The notes below the pieces were generated by a model. That model saw only the letters and a list, made by a program, of their open reading frames with translations, was not told the origin of the DNA and did no database searches. From assembly GCA_029204225.1 (NCBI GenBank), contig CM055094.1, positions 22,504,657-22,568,656 of the forward strand: 64,000 bases of DNA. Direction: 5' to 3'. The DNA comes from Diphasiastrum complanatum. Its lineage: Eukaryota; Streptophyta; Lycopodiopsida; Lycopodiales; Lycopodiaceae. Positions 1 to 11,276 of the stretch are shown here, one piece after another. The number at the start of each line of letters is the position of its first letter. The first letter of the stretch is position 1. Made by a program: the position numbers and the translations under genes.

Positions 1-848
1 ACCTCACATTTTGTTTCCTTGAAACAAATTTTATCTGGGTACAAGAAGACGAACGATTTGAGATTCATTATACTTGGAGACGGTTCTAAACACGTGGTTG
101 ATGGAACTGGTGTATTATGTCTAGACACGAATCAGGAAGACAAGAAACTGGAGGAAGTTCCCTATGTCCCTACTCTTGATAAAAATCTTCTATTTGTAGC
201 TAAGATAGTCGATACAGGCATGTCAGTAACCTTCACAAAGAACTCTTGTAAACTGTTTGAGGAAGATTCTGATAACCTGGTTGCTAAAGGCAACAGAGAA
301 GGAAATTTGTATCACCTGAACATTCGAACAAGTCAATCAAACTCAAGAATTAACAAATGTACCGTGGCACAAAAGGCTATGTCACATGAACATGGAAGCC
401 TTGTACCAAGCCAATAAAAGTCAGAGAATTCAAGGAGTCGAAATCAAAAGTAGAGATATTTGAACTACCTGCGAATTCAGTCTTAAAGACAAGATGACTA
501 GAACACCTTTCAGTAAGGATGTTTATAAAGCAATTAAGATACTTGAAATTGTGCATTCAGATATTTGTGGGCCATTCGGAGTATTGTCGTTGGGTGATGC
601 AAAGTACTTGATTACGTTTATTGATGACTTCAACAAGTTCACTGTAGTATACTTTATTCGTACCAAATCTGAAGCTTTCGAGAAATTCGTTGAGTATACG
701 AATTGGGCTAAGAAGCAGACAAGCAATTAGCTGAAGCAAATTTACACAGATCATGAAGGTGAGTACATTTTCAATGAATTCAAAGCTTATTATATTGATC
801 GAGGTATTACGCACAAAAAGACTGCATCTTACACACCTCAGCACAACC
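1..848 (+). pseudogene. Ty1/copia pol fragment: GAG-pre-integrase and integrase core
   Basis: Degenerate copia polyprotein, cut at the window edge and again at about 848. The first open stretch (19-417) carries the conserved VPYVPTLDKNLL block that follows the protease and precedes the integrase zinc finger. The next (494-730) starts the integrase core with HSDICGPF and FIDDFNKF, the first catalytic Asp lying in HSD. After an in-frame stop at 728-730 the frame continues with TDHEGEY (second Asp region) and SYTPQHN, where the sequence breaks off just before the catalytic Glu region. Protease, RT and RNase H are absent here. Stops and the abrupt 3' end show it is dead. Family assignment is firm; the specific lineage is not determined. 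Confidence 0.8.
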
Positions 849-1408
849 TGTCACGAAACTATCTTGAACAGTTCGCGAAATATTCTAGCTTCCTTTTTCA
901 AGCTCAAGAATTGTCACCTGTCGCGAACAATTCGTGAATGACGAAAATGTCGCGAACAGACAAGTGTCGCAAACAATTCACAAAAAACAAAGCTGAAACA
1001 AAGAGATAGACTGTAGCAAAATATTCGCAAATAGAATTTATTTGAGCCTGGAAACAGAGCGTCTATTTGAATATCAACCGACGTAAATGGTTAGATTTCT
1101 ACTGTTACAGTATTAAAAGGCCAAAAGACATGTAAATAAAAGGCCAAAAGACCTGTCCTGTAGCAATATAAATACATATGCACTACTCATTGAAACTCAC
1201 TCAATCAGAGACACAACAGCGAGATAAGACAACAAGAGATGTATACTGATGAATCAGATTTAGAATTATAAAAATTCATTTTTGATCAATAGTTTTTTAT
1301 TGTCTAAATGGTCTTGAGTTGTCTCATACTTCTGCATCTAGTATCTTACCTCTGCATATAAATTCTGCACGCATATTCAGTCAGAATAAATACTATTCTA
1401 TTAGTACA
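849..1408 (+). mobile_element. Putative LTR with TCGCGAA-type repeats
   Basis: The copia integrase stops abruptly at a TGTCACGAAAC start. About 560 bp later a stretch ends in TTAGTACA, so the block begins TG and ends CA as LTRs do. It contains several variants of the palindromic core TTCGCGAA in its first 120 bp, a TATA-like ATATAAATA near 1167 and an AATAAA near 1385. No target duplication is visible and no second copy is recognisable next to it, so the boundaries are inferred. Confidence 0.4.
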
Positions 1409-1453
1409 TAGATCAGATAAAATCACGATTGAAGACACTGATATCAGTTTGAT

Positions 1454-1954
1454 TTATTCAAACTTGCATCGTGTTCTCTGTGAAAGAATAATTGCCATTT
1501 TTCCTACAATATTGACGTCCCCGACAAAAGTCCAAGACTTCGGCCACTTTGGCCATGTCGAATGAAAGGCAGTTATTGTTCCACTTAAATTGAAGCTAAA
1601 GACTTTCCCTAACCGTTTAGCAAGTAACTTTACTGGAAGTCCTAACTGGATGGATGCCAGCTCATTATGGCAACTGGCTATTGCAATCGCAAGCTCTCTA
1701 TGAAGATCTTTCACTCTCAGAACATATTTTGAGACACTCTCATCACTCTTTTGATAGCTTTGGAAAATTTGATTCCTAATAGTGAGCAATCTTAATGTGT
1801 TCTTGGCCTCGTAGATGGATTTTCGTGTGTCCCAAGCCTTGTTGGCCAATGTGCATGAGCCAATCTCTCTCAACACTTCATTTGACACATTCATTTTGAT
1901 GATATGTAGGGCCATCCTTGCCCTGTACTTGACATTTTCCAATATTGTTAGCAT
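1454..1954 (-). pseudogene. copia gag (UBN2 domain) remnant
   Basis: The minus-strand reading has the canonical UBN2 gag core of plant copia elements: RMALHIIKMNVSNEVLREI, then AWDTRKSIYEAKNT, then the basic NQIFQSYQKSDESVSKYVLRVKDL block. It closely parallels the gag at 52616-53242 in this window. After about residue 95 the similarity ends and the reading looks frameshifted. The DUF4219 N-terminus and the zinc knuckle are missing. Gag would form the virus-like particle; this copy is broken. Confidence 0.75.
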
Positions 1955-2690
1955 TTGTTAGAAAAAGGTAGTTGTTAGAGTGCCACCTTTTTGATCAGTT
2001 ATAAGATGGCAAAACGAGAGGCAAGATTATAAACAAGGAGAACTAGGAGATTCACATGTCTCCCGAATGTATGATGCAATACGAAGTTTGAAATTGCCAA
2101 TGCGTAAGTTGCCATGGAAAATGTTAAATACCAGTTTTCTTGGCTCTTGAAGAAAAGGAACTTGAAAACTTTCATGATTACAAACTCATTTATTGATAAC
2201 ATCTTGCTACTTAATTTGGTGAAAGGTAACGTGAGCAATAGATTTCAAAATATGTATAGTGAATACACAAATTTCAATGATTACATACAATTTGCTTTGA
2301 TAACAATCACAATTTTAAAGTATTGTTAAGCTATGAAAAATATTTTCCTATTTCATCTAATTTTGAAATTTCGTATACATAAAAAAATATTTGGAGCTAA
2401 CCCGATAAAAGAACGCGGACATGTTTGAATTCCATTTCTCACAATTGCTAGTGAAGCACTTGCGGAAGAAAAAAAAATTTGTTTTTCAAAAATCCAAAAC
2501 ATAATAAACCATCTATTTTCTAGCTATCATACCTTTCACCTACTCTCGTTTTCTCAATTTTTTAGAGAAATTTGTTATTTTAGTATGCATAGTCTTGACA
2601 ATCTTGGTATGCCTAATCCTTGTGATCATTATAACGTGATGGACCTTTGTGATCATTATGAGACAAGAAGGCCTTAGGTTTTTCTCAAGG
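1955..2690. other. Unassigned AT-rich stretch
   Basis: No recognisable coding domain. Two short overlapping ORFs on opposite strands (1999-2238 and 2114-2329) have no family motif and look like chance ORFs. The flanks are copia debris, so this is probably decayed retroelement sequence. Confidence 0.4.
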
Positions 2691-2890
2691 AGGAGCAACT
2701 AATTTCAAGGAGGAGGAGCTTTAAGATAAATGATCTTCTGGAAGGAACCAATGGCAATGTTGCTAGAATGGTGGAATGCTCTTCATGGCATTTGGGAATG
2801 GATTTGCATCAAGGATATCTTATTATGATTGTCGTGACCTTGTATCAAGTTCAGATTTATTGGTTGGGATTTTCACTAAATCCCCTCTTA
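2691..2890 (+). repeat. copia RNase H end, copy 1 of a shared repeat
   Basis: About 190 bp, from the AATTTCAAGGAGGAGGAGC block to the TTTTCACTAAATCC block, is nearly identical to 8168-8350. In the copy at 8.2 kb the proper frame reads DLLVGIFTKSISKDLFKKL, the C-terminal DMLTK-type motif of copia RNase H. Here the similarity stops at the end of the TKS motif, so this copy is truncated. Confidence 0.65.
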
Positions 2891-2969
2891 ACTGTAGCTG
2901 GATATAGAGTGGATATGGCTCTGTTTGAAGTGGCGAAGGTTAACACTCACAAATCTAGAAGTTATTGAT

Positions 2970-4111
2970 GTTTGAGAAGACTTTTTTTCACTTTTTTGCT
3001 TATAGTTTCATCAATACTTCAAATTAACTCTCGCAGACTTGATACTTTATGAAAAATGACTTTTTCAACTCAATGCGGCTTGTGCAAGAGTTCTCTGATT
3101 CTGAGAAATTTTCACTTTTCTAACACTTTGAACCCTCTTACGGTTCACTAGATCAAGATGAACTCTTGCAGACTCGTCTTTGAGCTTATCTCATAGAGAT
3201 CTAACTACATGAGGTCTGGCGAGAGTTAGTTACAACAGGAACTGCAAAAAATAATGTCTATGATCTGGCTGGATTCTGGCTCTTTTTGAAATTGGGGAAC
3301 TCTCGCAGGGGGTCATAAACTGAAGGGGAACTCTTGCAAACTCGTCTGTGCACTTGTCTCAGTGAGATATTGGCTGATTCTGTCGAATCCCCAAGATACT
3401 CGGACAGAGCAACTCAAGAGCACCTCTCACCTTAGACCGAGGAGGTCTCTGAGAAGATGAGACGAACAAAGACTGAGAGCCGAGTATGAGAGCCGAGAAA
3501 TGCTAGTTAGTAATAACAAGCCATAACTGTGTAAGCCTCATGGTGAATCCCGAAAGATGGAATGACCATGTAGGAACTAGTATTTCTAGGCAAATGTAAT
3601 AAATGCAAGTAGACCCCTCTTAAAGAAAGTAGAGTGAGCCACCTTTTGAGTGGAGAGCATTACTCCACTTGTAATTTGTGAAATGTGGAAATTCCACTAG
3701 GATGCCACCTAAGAAGCTCTCTTGCTTATTTAAGAGACTCCCTCTTTGTGTAGAGGAGCTTTTTGCATTGTTTCTACTCCATGCTTAATAAGAAGATTTC
3801 CCATGAGTTTGATGCTACACTAAGCTCCTTGATCATGATGGTTTTCTTGAGTGATGCCCCTATGATCATGCCCTTCCATTCATATTGTGTGTGGTTGTGG
3901 ATTTAGAGTGGATAAGTTTTCTTGCTTTCCTAGTTGTGGATTAGATTTCATGTTTTCTTGTGGAACAGCCACTGAGAACTTGTTGAAATGAAGTGATCTA
4001 GTGAGCTATTTATAGTTGTTGATGGCACATCATGTGTCAAAGGAGCAGCAAGGAAGTGTTGTTCAAGTATACTTTACTTGTTCTATCTCATGTTTGAGCT
4101 ATTTCATGTGA
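2970..4111. other. Unassigned, LTR-like stretch with imperfect repeats
   Basis: No coding domain recognised. The segment AACTCTTGCAGACTCGTCT near 3160 recurs as AACTCTTGCAAACTCGTCT near 3330, each followed by a TCTCAnnGAGAT block, so an imperfect repeat with a spacing of about 170 bp is present. A CTTATTTAAGAG box near 3725 could be a TATA region. Composition resembles an LTR, but I could not define its ends. Confidence 0.35.
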
Positions 4112-4662
4112 ATGTGTGCAAATTGTCAAGATATGGACAAACTACTTACATTGTCTTGCAATATCTTATTGTTGGAGCTAGCATTCTTGGCTGGTTTTGC
4201 TGATGGAAATAAAGATATTGGAGGTTCATTATGTCACTCATTCATGGCCAAGTCATCAAGTGCTAATGATATCTTGTGGCAAGATGGAGATGGAGGCTCA
4301 TTCATGGAGTTTTATGGTGGAGACATATCAAGAAAGGACAAAGTTGGAGGAGACAAGCAAGCAAATTGTCATCACTCACATTTATTATTTGGTTGCTATA
4401 ATTTTCCAAACTCGTTCAAAGTTTGAAACATGGAGGAATCATTTCATTCACATTCTATTTGGTTCTTCATGTTCTAGTTATATCTTGATGTGTAAAATTG
4501 ATGTAAGAAACAATGAAGCATCCAATTACACTATTCTCTATATCAATTATGAAAGATACTTTGGAACCTCAGAAAAGAGATCTATACTTAGGATGGAGAT
4601 CGTTTTAAAGTTGGATCAAAGTAGTATGGTTAAAACTATGCCAAAACTAGTTGAAGAGGGAG
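4112..4662 (+). other. 3' internal end of an LTR-A element
   Basis: This segment lies directly upstream of the LTR-A start. Its last 110 bp (from the ATCTATACTTAGGATGGAG block) match the reverse complement of 10607-10690, which occupies the same place in the minus-strand LTR-A element. The overlapping ORFs 4112-4426 and 4197-4667 match no copia domain I recognise. A purine tract (GAAGAGGGAG) immediately before the LTR is a plausible polypurine tract. Confidence 0.5.
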
Positions 4663-5304
4663 TGTGAGAGATTTCAACAAGTTTAGTCATATTTTGGTAA
4701 ATTGTTAATTGAGGCCCAAAACTCATCTTAGACTTAGAGATAAACTTTTTGAAGTTATATTAGTTTAAAATACATTCAATAAACACTTTTTGAAAGTGTG
4801 AAAAAGTTGGTAGTCAAGTTTGAGAGAGATTCAAATTTGAGCTTTGGGTACATTGAATCTAGACCCAAAAATAGTAGGGTTTACATTTTGGAGGGAAAGC
4901 CAAGTGGCCAAATAGGGTTTGGACCTATTATAAAAGGATGTAACTCATGGAGAGACACATCTTCTCTCTTCTTTCTCTCATTTCATCATTATACATGGTT
5001 CTCCTTGGGTTCTCCTACTCATTGGTGCACTCTCATGATGTTATCTTGCAATTCTATGTGTAGAATGATCATTTATTGTTATTTTTGGTTCCACACGAGT
5101 GAAATATAGTAGGGTACTGTAATTGTATGGACCAAACTATATTTTATGTTTTGGTTCATGTCTGATCAGTATCTCTTAGAGTTTGCATCTCATTTTGTAT
5201 GTAGATGCTAATTTTTCTACATTGGCAGGATTGTTGGTTTGCCCCTTTTGTAACCAAAGATCAGGGACATGGATTGGATCTTGAATGATCTGAAATCCTT
5301 CACA
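4663..5304 (+). mobile_element. LTR-A, copy 1 (plus orientation)
   Basis: Begins TGTGAGAGATTTCAAC after the purine tract and ends CTTCACA. It aligns throughout with two minus-strand copies (10236-10606 and 11277-11820): shared blocks include the region around TATTATAAAAGGATG (TATA-like, near 4930), the CTCTCTCTTC initiator region, and the TGTGTAGAATG and AACCAAAGATC blocks near the end. The primer-binding site expected after the end is absent, because LTR-B sequence starts at once. Confidence 0.7.
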
Positions 5305-6131
5305 ATTCCCTCAGTGCATGCACTACTACAATAGTAGGCGAACACAAAACAGAGTTTGATTGCACGGTTGTTTGGGAAAGTGGAAGAGCAGACGATTAGA
5401 CAAAACAGTAAGAGAGTCAGACAGTAAATGGAATAGTGAAACATACAATTCTAACAAAGACTCTGAACGCAAAAACAAGACAATAATTGATTCAGATTAA
5501 TGTATAGAATTAGAAGCCTGCTATGAACACAAGACAATAGAGGACGAAACCGCATGCTCAGGAAGCTAGCTCTACTCTATAAAAGCTATGAGCTTATTAT
5601 TGACAATCAGTCTGAAAGAAAGAATCAACTTGCAAAAGTATCTACTGTGTTTTTTTTTAATTAAATCTTTGATTGATCATGTTACTATCTCTGTATACAA
5701 TTTATAGCTGTGCAAATGTATGTACAAGAAGGTGGCGTAGAGCCATTACTCGGTCTAGAGTAGATTGTGGCTATTGTTGTCATTGTCCAAGTAGTTGCAC
5801 AGTACATGAAGTGGGCGTGAGAGGGCATCAATTTTTTGGAGTCGAGCATGTTGCTGTTGATAGTCAATATAGTCGAGATAGTCTTTTGATTGTCCTCGAT
5901 GATAGTTGGTTGACCCGACATTCCTAGATAAGTCGGCCAAGTTGGGTTTCTCCGATAAGTCGGCCAACTCCGACAAGTCGAGTAACTTCGACAAGTCGGA
6001 CTGTCACTCTCTTGCCTGTCTTCGATATAGAGTATTTCTGTAGACTGTGCGACAATGCATGTAAAACTACAACATTATGAATGGAACTATATTAACATGG
6101 GATTTAGGAGAGTAGAGGAATAAATCCAACA
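5305..6131 (-). mobile_element. LTR-B, copy 1 (minus orientation)
   Basis: Read on the minus strand it starts TGTTGGATTTATTCCTC at 6131, like the copies starting at 12838 and 15096. Shared blocks include GACTGTGCGACAAT-type sequence near the start, GGACGAAACCGC (5545-5556, also in copy 3) and the GTGCATGCACT block near the end. Its last roughly 50 bp are missing where it abuts LTR-A. The middle (5920-6000) holds a short CGACAAGTCGGCCAA-like repeat cluster. Confidence 0.65.
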
Positions 6132-7110
6132 AATATTATCTGATCCTCGTCAATATAACTGGCCGACAATTATCTGGTAAGGTCTGGCTTTTATACTAAC
6201 TTCTAATGTTCCCCTTTGGTAACGCCTTGTTTGGTTGGCCCTGAATTAGGTACTCAACTATATCAACGACCCAATCTTGTACTATTTCAACATAGAACAA
6301 GACAACATTTGGTAGCTCATCATCAAGTTGGGTTGTATTTTCTTCCTTTCGATTCGCAACACATGATTTGCCATATAGTGTTGCTTTTTGTGCGTACCAC
6401 TATCCTGAAATCAAACTCCAACAATAGGAGTAAGATTGTTGTTGAAGGTTGGCATGATAGTGATGTTGTTGCGGTCCATCGCATCACACAAAGGATTGTG
6501 CAATGGTACGAGACTCATCATTCGTAGATTGGGTAGACAAGTCGTAGATTGCTTTGGGCCTTTTTTCTTCTTCTGCTTAGTTGTGCTCTTGTTGGTGTAT
6601 AAAGCGTGAGAATCAGCTAAGGAACTTGAGGCTTCGTTCATCCACGTGTCTTCCTGCAACAACATAGTAATCACTCTCGAAAGAGTCAGTTCTGGACGTG
6701 TCGTGATGATCATCACCTAGCTATCGTATGAGCTTGGCAAGCTTGTAAGCAGTTGTATCATTGTGTCATGATCGTCTATGACAAATTTGGCAGCAGCCAT
6801 TTGTCTTAGCAGGTTCTTGAATTGATTGATGTGATTCTGTAGGGAATCACCATTCGCCATCTTGAGAGAGTAAAATTTCTTCCTGAGATGTAGCTTGGAA
6901 GCTATATCTCGCACTTCGTATAGTGTGCTCAAGATGTCCCAGACTTCTTTCGATGTTTGGGCCTCGGATACATGGCCGATCTGGGTATCCGTAATGTTGA
7001 GGATGATCAGCGTGAAAGCCTTTCCATCCTTTAGCTTCCATCTAGCGATTGCTTCGTCGTCTGCTAGCTATGCCCAGCATAGGAAGTGAAATGCCGAACC
7101 GAAAAATGTT
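6132..7110 (-). pseudogene. copia gag (UBN2) remnant with adjacent pol-derived debris
   Basis: On the minus strand, 7110-6717 reads WKLKDGKAFTLIILNITDT, then VWDILSTLYEVRD and NHINQFKNLLRQM, ending LLTSLPSSYDS: an ordered UBN2 gag core. 6716-6600 continues with the VITMLLQEDTWMNEASS block that normally follows UBN2. From 6410 down to 6140 the reading is open in pieces but no domain is assignable. The element is internally deleted, since gag debris sits directly next to the LTR-B start with no RT or RNase H between. Confidence 0.65.
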
Positions 7111-8106
7111 GATCCGACATTTGTCAACATTCCAAGAAGCACTTAGATTGAAATCTCGTGATGCCCAGTCCATTTTTTCATATTCAAATTCCTATGCTAG
7201 AATATTGTCACTGCACACTTTCACCATCCAATTACACATTTTATATTCTCTAAATGGATTTATGGTCTCTTAATCTTATTAAGGGGCTATATTAGTTTTC
7301 GTAAAAATCCTCTTATGTTCTCTTAATCTTATTTAGAGGCTAAATCAGTTTTTGTAAATTATTATCAAATTGTATATATATGTAAAGAGAATGAGGAAGT
7401 TTGTAAGCGATCAGTGCAAGGAAAAGCAAAGGCCTTAGTAAGACTAGTGAAGTGTATTTTCAGTAGATCATGCATAGTACACCCAATACAGAGCTTAGTA
7501 AGTTGCCTTAGTGGCTGATCAATCAATTTTGATCTGTTGCCTACATTCTATAAATGCAATTTATTCTAGACTTGTTTTCTGCAAATCAATTGTCTAGTAT
7601 TATTTATGTTTATGCATTTGCATGAGTTGTATATATGTGCTCCTCACTATTCTTATCTTATCCTTTTCCCTTTAGTATCTAACTATTTTCATGGTGTGTG
7701 AGAAATCAGTTCTCTAATCAAAGATAGCTTCAATTGTCATAGACACCTATTATTTAGCTTTCTTCAATGGTTGTCACATATTTCTATTAGGAGACTGATA
7801 TCTCATTAAGAGTGACAAAAAACTACTCATTGGAGACACACACGCACACTGGAATTCATCATAACTGTTTGGAAGCAATCCTCATAGTAAAAGATGACTT
7901 CAAGGCTTATTTTGGAGAGCCCACCATTCCATCTTAGGTTGGGTTAGAGCTGATATCTGTTGATTCTAAATTGACAAACTTTCAACTGATTAATTTATTA
8001 CCATTTTCAACAGTGGTTAGGTCGTTGATCTCTTATTTCAATCAACTGGCCATTAGTAGGTCCTTCGCCTATCTCCCCCACAAGTGATCTCAGTAGAGCC
8101 AGATCA
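7111..8106. other. Unassigned intergenic or decayed LTR sequence
   Basis: No coding domain seen. A short imperfect duplication occurs at about 7248-7350 (TCTCTTAATCTTATT followed by GGGGCTA or AGAGGCTA and CAGTTTT/TAGTTTT, twice about 60 bp apart). The rest shows no structure I can support. Confidence 0.35.
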
Positions 8107-8441
8107 ATGTCATTCTCCCCAATGGTGGTATTAGAGCCAACTTATTCTCAAACAATCAAAGAGCAGCTAATTTCAAGGAGGAGGAGCTTTAAGATAAATG
8201 ATCTTCTGGAAGGAATCAATGGCAATGGTACTAGGATGGTGGAATGCTCTTCATGGCATTTGGGAATGGATTTGCATCAAGGATATCTTATCATGATTGT
8301 GGTGATCTTGCATCAAGTTCAGATTTATTGGTTGGGATTTTCACTAAATCCATTTCAAAGGATCTTTTTAAGAAGCTAAGATTAGCTCTTAAAGTTATGG
8401 ATAGATCTATCATACTTTTATCAAATTAATTTTTGAGAGAG
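8107..8441 (+). pseudogene. copia RNase H C-terminus and polypurine tract
   Basis: The frame at 8244-8429 ends with DLLVGIFTKSISKDLFKKL and LALKVMDRS, matching the terminal motif of copia RNase H (the DMLTKPLS-type box). The upstream part is frameshifted. A purine-rich GAGAGAG directly precedes the LTR start at 8442, as expected for a polypurine tract. It is the fuller partner of the repeat at 2691-2890. Confidence 0.65.
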
Positions 8442-9541
8442 TGTGAAAAATGCAAAAGATTACCTTGATTAAAAATTGTAAATATCTATATAGATAGAAA
8501 CCACATTTATGGAGGCTATTCCCTTGTGTAAAGGATAGGTCTATTTTCAATAGATCCATTTGTCATCATTCGATTAGACCTTTCATCAAGATTCGATGTG
8601 TTAGATCAACAAATCAAGTCTCTAAGTCTTGTAGGAAATTTGCTATGATTGGACCAAACTTGGTAGAGGTAAAGTAGCAAGATAGGACAAAATGAGAGGT
8701 AGCTCACACATGCCAAATATGAGTTAGATCAGTTCAGGCTCAGCCCTTATGTACATACTCCTTGAGAGCTCATTTCTACAATGACAAATAGGAGAGAGTT
8801 TGGCAATTTTAAGATTTAATATAGCTTCAAGCTTGTGTAGATTGTTCTTTTGCATGCATTTTTAAAAGTACAATGCATTGATTATCACTTGTGGTCTGAT
8901 CTTTTTCCTCTATCCATACTGTACATTTTATCACACTTGTGAATCAGGTTTGGACATAGAACACTTTGTTTAGATTGCTCTTGCTTACATATCAAGATTG
9001 TGAAATTTCTAGCTTTTGTAAATTGATGAGATAGTAATGCAACCAATCACTCTTGTGAATTGAAAAAGCTTATGTAATATGTTCTATCACTAGGGCCATG
9101 GTGATTTTAGAGAGGTCCAATCATTGCCACTCTTCATGGATCTTGAGATACTATGAGTGAGAGTGAGATTGAGTCCACACTTGTTTTCTGATGAAAGATT
9201 TGGAGAGAGTGTGCTTTAACACTTAGATTCTTTTTCACATTCTCTCTCTACTTGAAAGCTTGATGTAGCATTCTCTCTCTACTCGAGAGCAAGCCAATTC
9301 TATACTTAGTTTTTCTCATCCAAAGTGGCCTCTAAAAATGTGTGATGAATGATAAGTAATAGATGCATGTGTTGAGCGACCTTGCCTTAGATTTTTGAAG
9401 CTAGATTGCTTGTATCTTGTGAAAGATAGATCTATATGCAATCACACACACCTTAGGAGATCATTGACATGTCCTCACACGTGTCCTCACACACACCTTA
9501 GGATATCATTGACATGTCCTCACACGTGTGAAAAGTACACA
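8442..9541 (+). mobile_element. LTR-C (1.1 kb), internal sequence on both sides
   Basis: Starts TGTGAAAAATGC right after the RNase H end and polypurine tract, and ends TACACA immediately before TGGTATCAAATCC, a primer-binding-site-like sequence of the tRNA-iMet type. The block therefore has a 3' internal end on its left and a primer-binding site on its right, which a single element does not produce. It carries two CACACGTG-type G-boxes in its last 100 bp. Confidence 0.6.
9445..9534 (+). repeat. 45-bp tandem duplication in LTR-C
   Basis: Two near-identical 45-bp units, each containing ACACACCTTAGGA, ATCATTGACATGTCC and TCACACGTGT. CCTTAGG begins at 9451 and again at 9496. Each unit contributes one G-box-like ACACGTGT. 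Confidence 0.85.
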
Positions 9542-10235
9542 TGGTATCAAATCCTTCGATTGTATCTATCAGGTGTGATGAGATTTTTGGCTTGAAATCT
9601 TGTTTTTGAGAGTGTAGTTGAATCTCGATAGCTATCAAGAGGATTTTTGGATCAAGATGGATCTAAAACACATTAATTAAATCCATGCTGAGTACTATAT
9701 GGACTATACTACTCAGACACGTGTGGGATCATCAGACTTTGTTTGGTTGGTGTATCTCCAAAGTAAATCCAAATCTAGTGCATAATAGCTTGATTAAAAG
9801 CTAGTGAAGTGTTGCAATTTGTTTCAACTCAATTGGATGTTTCTTGTGGAAGTTATAGCCATTCAAAGTGAGGTGAGTAGGGCACCCAACTTGGTTGGAC
9901 AAGTCAAGTTTGACTCATATCTAGCTTGTTTGATAAAAAAAACTCATGTTTTGCTTGCCAATCTTGCCTAGGTTGGATTTTGAAGCCATGTGTTAGGGAA
10001 TAATGATGATGGTTGAATGAAGAGCCAAGATGGCATAAAATCAAGATCTCTCATCAAGATTTATATTTATAATGATGATCTATATATAGATCAAGTACAT
10101 TTTGACCTAATATGCTGACTCAATAGGCCTGGCATGTGTGGGGAATGCCACATCACTTCAGATTTACCAATTAATGCAAGATAAGCCCCCACCTCTTTGA
10201 CTCCTAGCTTGATGCCATTGCCTCACCATGATTTT
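9542..10235. other. Primer-binding site and leader after LTR-C, then unassigned
   Basis: 9542-9553 resembles the copia primer-binding site TGGTATCAGAGC with changes at its 3' part. A short possible gag start (ATGGATCTAAAACAC near 9657) follows with early stops. An ACACGTGTGG box lies near 9718. From about 9960 to 10235 no coding or LTR feature is recognised. Confidence 0.4.
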
Positions 10236-10606
10236 GCTGGATATATGAATCCAAAGAGAACTCATGTATAAGCATGAATGAGATGAGAGAGAGAGAGAAT
10301 GATGCTCTTCACACGTGTGTACATCTATTTATAATAGATCCATGACCACTTTTGAATTTGGTTTCCCTCCCTAGAAACTTCTAGATCAAAATCCTACTAA
10401 AAATATGGACTAGATTCAACCAAACATTCAAATTTGAATCTTCCAAACTCAAGCTTCTAACCTTTCCACACTTTCCAAAAGTGATAATTCAAATGAACTT
10501 GGACTAAAATAACTTTCACTGAAGTTTATCTCTAAGTCTAAAATGCATATTGGCCTAATATTGACAATTAACCAAAATTTGACTAAGCTAGTTGAAATTT
10601 CTCATA
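10236..10606 (-). mobile_element. LTR-A, 3' copy of a non-coding element (truncated)
   Basis: Minus strand; starts at 10606 with TATGAGAAATTTCAAC (the expected TG is mutated to TA), preceded by a GAAAAGAGAG purine tract. It aligns with 4663-5060 and 11530-11820 up to the TTCATATATCC block, then is truncated near 10236. It contains a TCACACGTGTG G-box near 10310. Confidence 0.65.
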
Positions 10607-11263
10607 CTCTCTTTTCAACTAGTTTTGGCATAGTTTTAACCATACTATTTTGATCCAAATTTAGAATGGTCTCCATCCTAAGTATATATCTTCTTTCTAA
10701 GGTTCTATTCCAATGCACAAAGCACTCTCTTAAATGTCAACAAATGAACTCAAGGAGAAACCACAAAGACATGGAACCTCATAAATCTCTTTCTTGCACC
10801 AAACCTAGCAAAATCAACAAAAAAAATGGAAGATACTTGATCAACACATGATCAACCTACAATATCATGAACTTTTGTACTTTCTAAACTTGAAACACAC
10901 TCTTAAAAGGTCCAAAAACCTCAAAAATAAGAGATCCAAACAAATTTAGGGTTTTGACAAAAGTACAAAAAATGGAATCTTGCAAAATCTACATGCAAAT
11001 GCTACAAACTTGATATAGAATCTTGTAGTCTTCAATGAGACCTTCCCAATGCAATTAAAGTCGCCCAAATCCAATAAATGAAGTGAAAAATTGGCCTACT
11101 TCAATATCACAACCCCATATTGAGTTTTGATTTACAAAAAATCAATTTTACACATAAAAGATGCTTGATTTTTGAGTAGAAATCAATCTAGCATGCTCTA
11201 GAATTGATACCTCCTCCAAATCCTTGCTAAAGATGGATGATGCTTCAATAACTTGCACCAAAA
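10607..11263 (-). mobile_element. Short non-coding internal region of an LTR-A element
   Basis: About 657 bp between the primer-binding site (11264-11276) and the 3' LTR start. No gag or pol motif occurs in any frame; the small ORFs are not family-like. With both LTRs in the same orientation this is a short non-autonomous retrotransposon (TRIM/SMART-like in layout) or an internally deleted copia element. Confidence 0.55.
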
Positions 11264-11276
11264 GGCTCTGATACCA
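11264..11276 (-). promoter_or_regulatory. Primer-binding site (tRNA-iMet type)
   Basis: The minus strand reads TGGTATCAGAGCC directly after the LTR end TTCTTCACA. This is the standard plant copia minus-strand primer site. Confidence 0.85.
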
